The notes below the pieces were generated by a model. That model did not search any database. It was given only the letters and a program-made list of their open reading frames with translations, and had not been told where the DNA came from. From NCBI RefSeq assembly GCF_003584165.1, contig NZ_QXFJ01000031.1, positions 28,019 to 92,018 of the forward strand: a stretch of 64,000 bases of DNA. The letters run 5' to 3'. Position 1 is the stretch's first letter. Every line of letters starts with the position of its first letter. Made by a program: the position numbers and the translations under genes. Below are positions 60,208 through 64,000 of this stretch, one piece after another. The stretch is from Flagellimonas aequoris (GTDB taxonomy: Bacteria > Bacteroidota > Bacteroidia > Flavobacteriales > Flavobacteriaceae).

Positions 60208-60231
60208 AGGGGTTTATTCATCCAGAAACAA

Positions 60232-60261
60232 AAGGCCCGCCTATTAGGCGGGCCTTTTTGT
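60232..60261 (+). terminator. Terminator after the ankyrin gene
   Basis: Stem AAGGCCCGCC / GGCGGGCCTT with a 5-base loop (TATTA) and a T tract; it can also stop the convergent small gene from the right. Confidence 0.87.
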
Positions 60262-60305
60262 CTCATTTACGTATTTAGTGTTCTTGCAAAAGAGTGTTTC
60301 TCAAA

Positions 60306-60473
60306 TTAGAATTCAAAACCGGTAAAAGCCCTGTATAACAACGCGTAGAATGCCATGAACAGCATAATTGCGCAAAAAATGGAGTACCCTTTTAAAAAAA
60401 GTACCACAAAGCTAGGTTTACAATCGTCGAATGCCTCCAAGTAGAGGTGCTTAAAGTGTAATAGTGTTCCCAT
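60306..60473 (-). CDS. DUF6747-like small membrane protein
   Basis: A 55-residue protein: MGTLLHFKHLYLEAFDDCKP, then a single hydrophobic helix (about residues 27-48) and the ending YRAFTGFEF. The pattern of an amphipathic start (LYLEAF) and the end (T)GF.F agrees with the flavobacterial family DUF6747 as I remember it. Function unknown. The ATG at 60473 matches family length better than the one at 60500. A consensus -7 element lies at 60539-60546. Confidence 0.7.
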   Translation of the reverse strand: MGTLLHFKHLYLEAFDDCKPSFVVLFLKGYSIFCAIMLFMAFYALLYRAFTGFEF

Positions 60474-60538
60474 AATGTTCTCTCTTTTTGGATAGCACAA
60501 ATGGGATTAAGAAAGGTAATGTAGACTTGGGGTTCGTT

Positions 60539-60546
60539 CAAAGGTA
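60539..60546 (-). promoter_or_regulatory. -7 element of the DUF6747-like gene
   Basis: TACCTTTG on the minus strand, exact consensus; predicted transcript start near 60534, leader about 61 nt. Confidence 0.55.
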
Positions 60547-60592
60547 ACGAAATTCAGCTAAAATCACTCTTTTCTCGATGAAAGTGTCGATT

Positions 60593-61357
60593 CTATCGAC
60601 CTGAATATTTATGGATGGCTTCCTTGATTTTTTCTATCCGGTTTTCAGGGTCGGGGTGTGTGCTCTGGAACTCCGGCACCCGGTTGGGACCGGCCGCGGC
60701 CTTCAATATTTCCATCACCTTGATCATTTCATTGGGGTCATAGCCAGACTGGATCATGAAGAGAACGCCCAGTTCATCACTTTCAAGTTCATCCCCACGT
60801 CCATTCTTCAATAAGGTGTTCTGGCCAATACCGGCCACTACATTTCCCATATCGCCACCCACGGAGGCTCCCGTGGCCAAGGTTTGCCAAAAACTGCTCT
60901 CCGCGATACGCTCGGCGGAATGCCTGCCGATCACGTGCCCTATTTCGTGTCCCAACACCCCAGCCAATTGAGGTTCGTTGAGTTGGGAGAACAGTGCATA
61001 GGTAATAAAAACCTGTCCACCTGGTAGAGCAAAGGCATTAATGGTTTGGTCGTCCGCCAACAAATGGAATTCATACTGATAGGGAGTCTCGCGCGCCACG
61101 CTGTGTTGTACCAATCGGTTCCCTACGGCATCCACCAAGGTCTGCATGCGCTGATCCGGATACAACCCTCCGTGTTGTTGTGCCATTTCGGGCGCACTTT
61201 GCAACCCAATGGCAATCTCCTGTTCGGCCGTCATGTTGATGTTCTGTACCCTTCCGGTATAGGGATTTTCTTCTTGGTTACTGCATCGGCGGATGAAGGC
61301 AAAGGCCACAATGGCCAAACCGATCAGGATGCGGATTCTCCAACTTCCTCTTCTCAT
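60593..61357 (-). CDS. M48-family metallopeptidase
   Basis: A 254-residue peptidase anchored by an N-terminal hydrophobic segment (about 7-21, IRILIGLAIVAFAFI). The zinc site is LGHEIGHVIGRHSAER (HExxH near residue 137), with the third ligand Glu in GRGDELESDELG. TINAFALPGGQVFITYALF precedes it, as is normal in the BepA/LoiP-like group that monitors outer-membrane protein assembly. It probably acts in the periplasm. Cotranscription with the M15 gene upstream is possible (39-base gap). Confidence 0.92.
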   Translation of the reverse strand: MRRGSWRIRILIGLAIVAFAFIRRCSNQEENPYTGRVQNINMTAEQEIAIGLQSAPEMAQQHGGLYPDQRMQTLVDAVGNRLVQHSVARETPYQYEFHLLADDQTINAFALPGGQVFITYALFSQLNEPQLAGVLGHEIGHVIGRHSAERIAESSFWQTLATGASVGGDMGNVVAGIGQNTLLKNGRGDELESDELGVLFMIQSGYDPNEMIKVMEILKAAAGPNRVPEFQSTHPDPENRIEKIKEAIHKYSGR

Positions 61358-61396
61358 GGTGTTAGTGTTCTAGCTAGTTGAAGATACAAAAAAGGG

Positions 61397-62131
61397 CTAT
61401 AAAAGTTCTGGGTTGATATCCAAAATATTGTCCTCAACATAGGTTTTGATAAACCCAGTGGTAAAATATTCCGTACCCAAAAATTCTTCCTTTTCAAGGA
61501 GCCTCAACACATTGAGCCTACGGTAGGCAGCCAACATGGGAATGGAAATGGGGGCATAGCTGTAGTGCCAAGGCTCGTATTTAAAACCTCTTCGTCTGGG
61601 ATCATTGTTGTATACCAGATAGAACCCGAACTTTTCGGAATTTTTGTCCAACCAGAGCTTTAGGCCTTCATACGGACCGCCAGCCTCAAATTTTTCGGCC
61701 ACCAACACGTCTCCCGATGATTTGGGATACCCATCAATAATATCGATATCGGTTCCCCAGTGGTGCCTACTGGTACCAGGAATGGTAGAGTACTCGATGA
61801 TCTTGTCAATGGCCTCCAAGGGTTCCATGCCGTCATCCTCCGTGTATTGGATGTATTTACGTTCCCAAATAGCTTCTTGCCTATAAAAATCCCTAAAACT
61901 AGACACAATCTTGATGTCATATCCATCCGCATAGGCGGCTTTTTTCATCTCCAGGAAGGATTCATATGCCTCTTTTCTCAAATTGATGCCGTCGCCAAAA
62001 AGGTCCACATCGGCCTTGCCCATCAACTCATCCGTAGTGTAATCGGTAGTGAATGGCAACGTTATAAAAGGGGGTAGGGCGCAGGCCATACCTGAAATGG
62101 AAGTCGTTTTGATGAATGTCCTTCTCTTCAT
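61397..62131 (-). CDS. M15-family D-alanyl-D-alanine carboxypeptidase-like protein
   Basis: About 244 residues. The N-terminus (MKRRTFIKTTSISGMACALP) is Tat-like with twin Arg. The catalytic domain has VSSFRDFYRQEAIW, SRHHWGTDIDIID with the zinc His and Asp, and EPWHYSYAP with the last His, the VanY/LdcB pattern of peptidoglycan peptidases. It would trim cell-wall peptides in the periplasm. The ATG at 62131 is preferred to 62152 because it starts the signal peptide cleanly. Confidence 0.88.
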   Translation of the reverse strand: MKRRTFIKTTSISGMACALPPFITLPFTTDYTTDELMGKADVDLFGDGINLRKEAYESFLEMKKAAYADGYDIKIVSSFRDFYRQEAIWERKYIQYTEDDGMEPLEAIDKIIEYSTIPGTSRHHWGTDIDIIDGYPKSSGDVLVAEKFEAGGPYEGLKLWLDKNSEKFGFYLVYNNDPRRRGFKYEPWHYSYAPISIPMLAAYRRLNVLRLLEKEEFLGTEYFTTGFIKTYVEDNILDINPELL

Positions 62132-62208
62132 GAATCGGATTTTGGCGTTCAAGTTAAGAAGTATTTTTTAGTAAACCGGGTAGAAATTGACGGGGAACGC
62201 TTCCTGGT

Positions 62209-63375
62209 TTATCGATCTAAGAAAAGAAATCCAGTGTATTCCAGCCCCAGATCTTCCAAGGTCACCAGATAAAAATAAACCCCTTCAGGAAGTCCTTGGT
62301 TTTGGTTCGGGATGAAGCTTCCCGTATTGGAAATACCCCCGAACTCGTTTATATAATTGATTTTTTCGAACACCTTTTGCCCGTACCGGTTGTAAATGCT
62401 CAAATGATTGTTGGGCGATTCCTCCATGCCTTCTATAACGAGCGCATCGTTGATCCCATCGCCATTGGGACTCAAAAAATAATTGCCCAAAGTGGGATTG
62501 TTCACCGCAAAGGTATCCGTGGGCAGGGGAATGGTGCCAAAAGTGATGGCGGCATATTCACTGGGCACAAAAGTCTCCGAGGTCACAAACCCTTGGTTGA
62601 TATCACCACTCACCGCGGTATTGCCGATCACTGTCCATTGGTTGGATGCCTTGCTCCAGCCCACCACTATAACGGACTCGGCTGTGGCATTGGGGACCAG
62701 GCCCAAGGCACTTCTGGTGTTCCAGCTGATGGTCACCTTGGCAGGGACATCGCTGTGCACCACCCAAAACTCGCGATCGGAAACCGTTCCGATGTTCCGT
62801 ACTTTTTGCTCCACGTTGAAAGTAGTGGACAAGGATGTGGGGCTGGAAGGATTTTCAAAAAAATAGGCACAGATAGACAACGGTGCCACACTTTCAGAAG
62901 TCAAGGTCAAGGGTCTCAACATGCTACGATCACCCACGGGAAAAGCGAAAAAGTCGCGATTGTTCACAGCAGCAAAGCCAGTGACCTTGGCCGTGTCGTC
63001 CTCCCCGGTAAAAAAGCCTTGCTCCATAAAATTGAGGTACACCAACGGGTTGTCCTTTGGGCTGGCAATGTTCCCGGAAATAAAATTGAGGTTATTGCGT
63101 ACGTTCAGGGTGTTCACCAATTCAATATGGTCCGAAACAAAGAGTTCCATATCCCACAAAGTGGCGGGTACGTTTCCAGAAACTTCAAGAACGTTGGTGC
63201 CATAAAACCCGACCAAGCCCTGGGTCTGGTCAAAATTGGCATCGTTGATCAAATTGGTATGTAACCCCAGATGGCCACTGTTATGCACCACCAAATTGCC
63301 CGCATTGTACAGCCCGGCTTGGGCCATGACAACAGTGGCTGACAATAGGAATGCTATGTGGAGGAGGGATTTCAA
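62209..63375 (-). CDS. Secreted protein with T9SS type B sorting domain
   Basis: A 388-residue exported protein with signal peptide (about 1-18, ending VMAQ). Residues 20-290 are beta-rich with no enzyme motif. The C-terminal about 95 residues are the gliding-motility-associated / type B sorting domain: LGNYFLSPNGDGINDALVIEG, NNHLSIYNRYGQKVFEK, GLPEGVYFYLVTLEDLGLEYTGFLFLDR. It would be exported by the type IX system to the cell surface, consistent with PorT and the plug protein in this window. It starts 3 bases after the stop of the next gene on the same strand. Confidence 0.88.
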   Translation of the reverse strand: MKSLLHIAFLLSATVVMAQAGLYNAGNLVVHNSGHLGLHTNLINDANFDQTQGLVGFYGTNVLEVSGNVPATLWDMELFVSDHIELVNTLNVRNNLNFISGNIASPKDNPLVYLNFMEQGFFTGEDDTAKVTGFAAVNNRDFFAFPVGDRSMLRPLTLTSESVAPLSICAYFFENPSSPTSLSTTFNVEQKVRNIGTVSDREFWVVHSDVPAKVTISWNTRSALGLVPNATAESVIVVGWSKASNQWTVIGNTAVSGDINQGFVTSETFVPSEYAAITFGTIPLPTDTFAVNNPTLGNYFLSPNGDGINDALVIEGMEESPNNHLSIYNRYGQKVFEKINYINEFGGISNTGSFIPNQNQGLPEGVYFYLVTLEDLGLEYTGFLFLDR

Positions 63376-63378
63376 GGG

Positions 63379-64000
63379 TTAGTTTTGCTTTTGTTCCAAG
63401 AGCAATGCTTTAATTTTCTCCATCTCTGCTTTAAGATTATTGACCTCGCTGGTCAGTTTTTCATTATCGGATTGGAGTTTTTCTATTTTCTTTTCCTGCT
63501 CAATGGTATGAAGAAACAATTCTTCGATTTTTTCCAATTGGGCAAGTGATGATTCAGTGAGGCGATATTTCCCTGAAGCCTTAATCTCATAGGCCGATCT
63601 TATTCCGGGTAAATGATTGTTCTCTTTTACAAAAGCTTCAACCTCTTTTAGACTTTTAAAGCGATATGTATCATCAAGATTGGAAAAGCCATTGTAATAT
63701 TTTTGAAATACGAAATCGGGAACAGTTAAAGTTGTACCTCCCGAAATAAAATCACCAGTTGTTGAAACATCATTAACAAAAGTTGGATTAATCTTACTGC
63801 CGTCAATTCCTGCACCTGGTTGAATATCTGCGTTGGTAATTGTGCCATCTGCAATTTTAGCGGAAGTCACCGCGTCATTTGCAATCACAGTAGCACTGGT
63901 GGGTCCGGTCACATCTCCTAGTAAATTGTCCACGGCGAAGGTCGTTCCCGTCAAGGTGAGTCCCGTTCCTGCGGAATAGGTTGTGTCGTCATCGACATCG
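63379..64000 (-). CDS. Tail-fibre-like surface protein, C-terminal part (cut by window edge)
   Basis: The frame is open to the right edge, and reading from it gives DVDDDTTYSAGTGLTLTGTTF, then residues such as ANDAVTSAKIADGTITNADI, repeats typical of long fibre-like Bacteroidota proteins. It ends with FRFKSLKEVEAFVKENNHLPGI-type sequence, resembling tail-fibre/endosialidase-chaperone regions, and a coiled coil (LEKIEELFLHTIEQEKKIEK) at the C-terminus. An apparent start at 63954 (TTG) is only a frame artefact; the gene begins outside the window. It is followed by the T9SS type B gene 3 bases on. Confidence 0.82.
   Translation of the reverse strand, partial: DVDDDTTYSAGTGLTLTGTTFAVDNLLGDVTGPTSATVIANDAVTSAKIADGTITNADIQPGAGIDGSKINPTFVNDVSTTGDFISGGTTLTVPDFVFQKYYNGFSNLDDTYRFKSLKEVEAFVKENNHLPGIRSAYEIKASGKYRLTESSLAQLEKIEELFLHTIEQEKKIEKLQSDNEKLTSEVNNLKAEMEKIKALLLEQKQN

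Noticed and set aside
62296..63264. 322-residue plus-strand frame opposite the T9SS gene
   Set aside because: The minus strand has a signal peptide and sorting domain; the reverse frame has neither.

Overview
The window looks like the chromosome of a marine member of the Flavobacteriaceae (Bacteroidota), plausibly close to Muricauda/Allomuricauda; the genus is inference from gene style, not from a search. Supporting signs are a PorT-like barrel, a type IX secretion (T9SS) plug protein, a T9SS type B sorting domain, a DUF6747 small protein, a six-subunit Na+-pumping NADH:quinone reductase, a menaquinone methyltransferase, a short primary sigma factor without region 1.1, and many start-proximal promoters with the Bacteroidota -7 element TAnnTTTG. 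I see no tRNA, rRNA, CRISPR array, prophage or intact insertion sequence.

Layout. 1-8716: a divergent [NiFe]-hydrogenase locus. On the minus strand lie hyaA-hyaB-hyaC-hyaD-hypF (hypF cut by the left edge); on the plus strand lie hypA-hypB-hypC, then an unusual Aat-like transferase and a large TPR protein. The small subunit carries the six-cysteine proximal cluster of O2-tolerant (group 1d) enzymes. 8839-10930: a sulfur operon (sulfide:quinone-reductase-like flavoprotein, TusE/DsrC-like protein, DsrE-like protein). 11045-13687: a possible small membrane protein and a 7TMR-DISM hybrid histidine kinase. 13983-22300: mixed metabolic and stress genes (YHS, LysE, DinB, NRDE, ATP-grasp, Gpx, YpdA, Rpe, serine hydrolase) and an orphan TraO-like barrel. 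22588-29342: housekeeping (sigA, pnp, rpsO, accD, fbaA). 29397-40442: envelope and ion genes (TamL-like, rRNA methyltransferase, porT, ubiE, trkAH, aminotransferase, desaturase, rsmG). 40764-45310: a creatininase / GlxA-type regulator / secreted DJ-1 operon and pruA. 45397-48312: apaG, DUF3667, T9SS plug. 48464-56015: nqrABCDEF, a small conserved protein and apbE. 56016-64000: a methyltransferase, a GxxExxY gene bracketed by inverted repeats, map, gpmI, an ankyrin protein, peptidases, and two surface or secreted proteins at the right edge.

How it works together. Hydrogenase and SQR would both feed electrons into the menaquinone pool, giving a heterotroph extra energy from H2 and sulfide. The sequence suggests they are co-controlled. 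The hyaA/hypA intergenic region and the sqr promoter each hold a TGAC-N4-GTCA palindrome, and in all three directions (hyaA, hypA, sqr) a near-consensus -7 element starts exactly 29.5 bp from the palindrome centre. That is the geometry of a class II Crp/Fnr activator, and it is the most interesting signal I found. Other items worth a second look are the Aat-like protein inside the hydrogenase operon, the GxxExxY cassette that seems to supply its neighbour's GTG start codon, and the creatininase/double DJ-1 operon.
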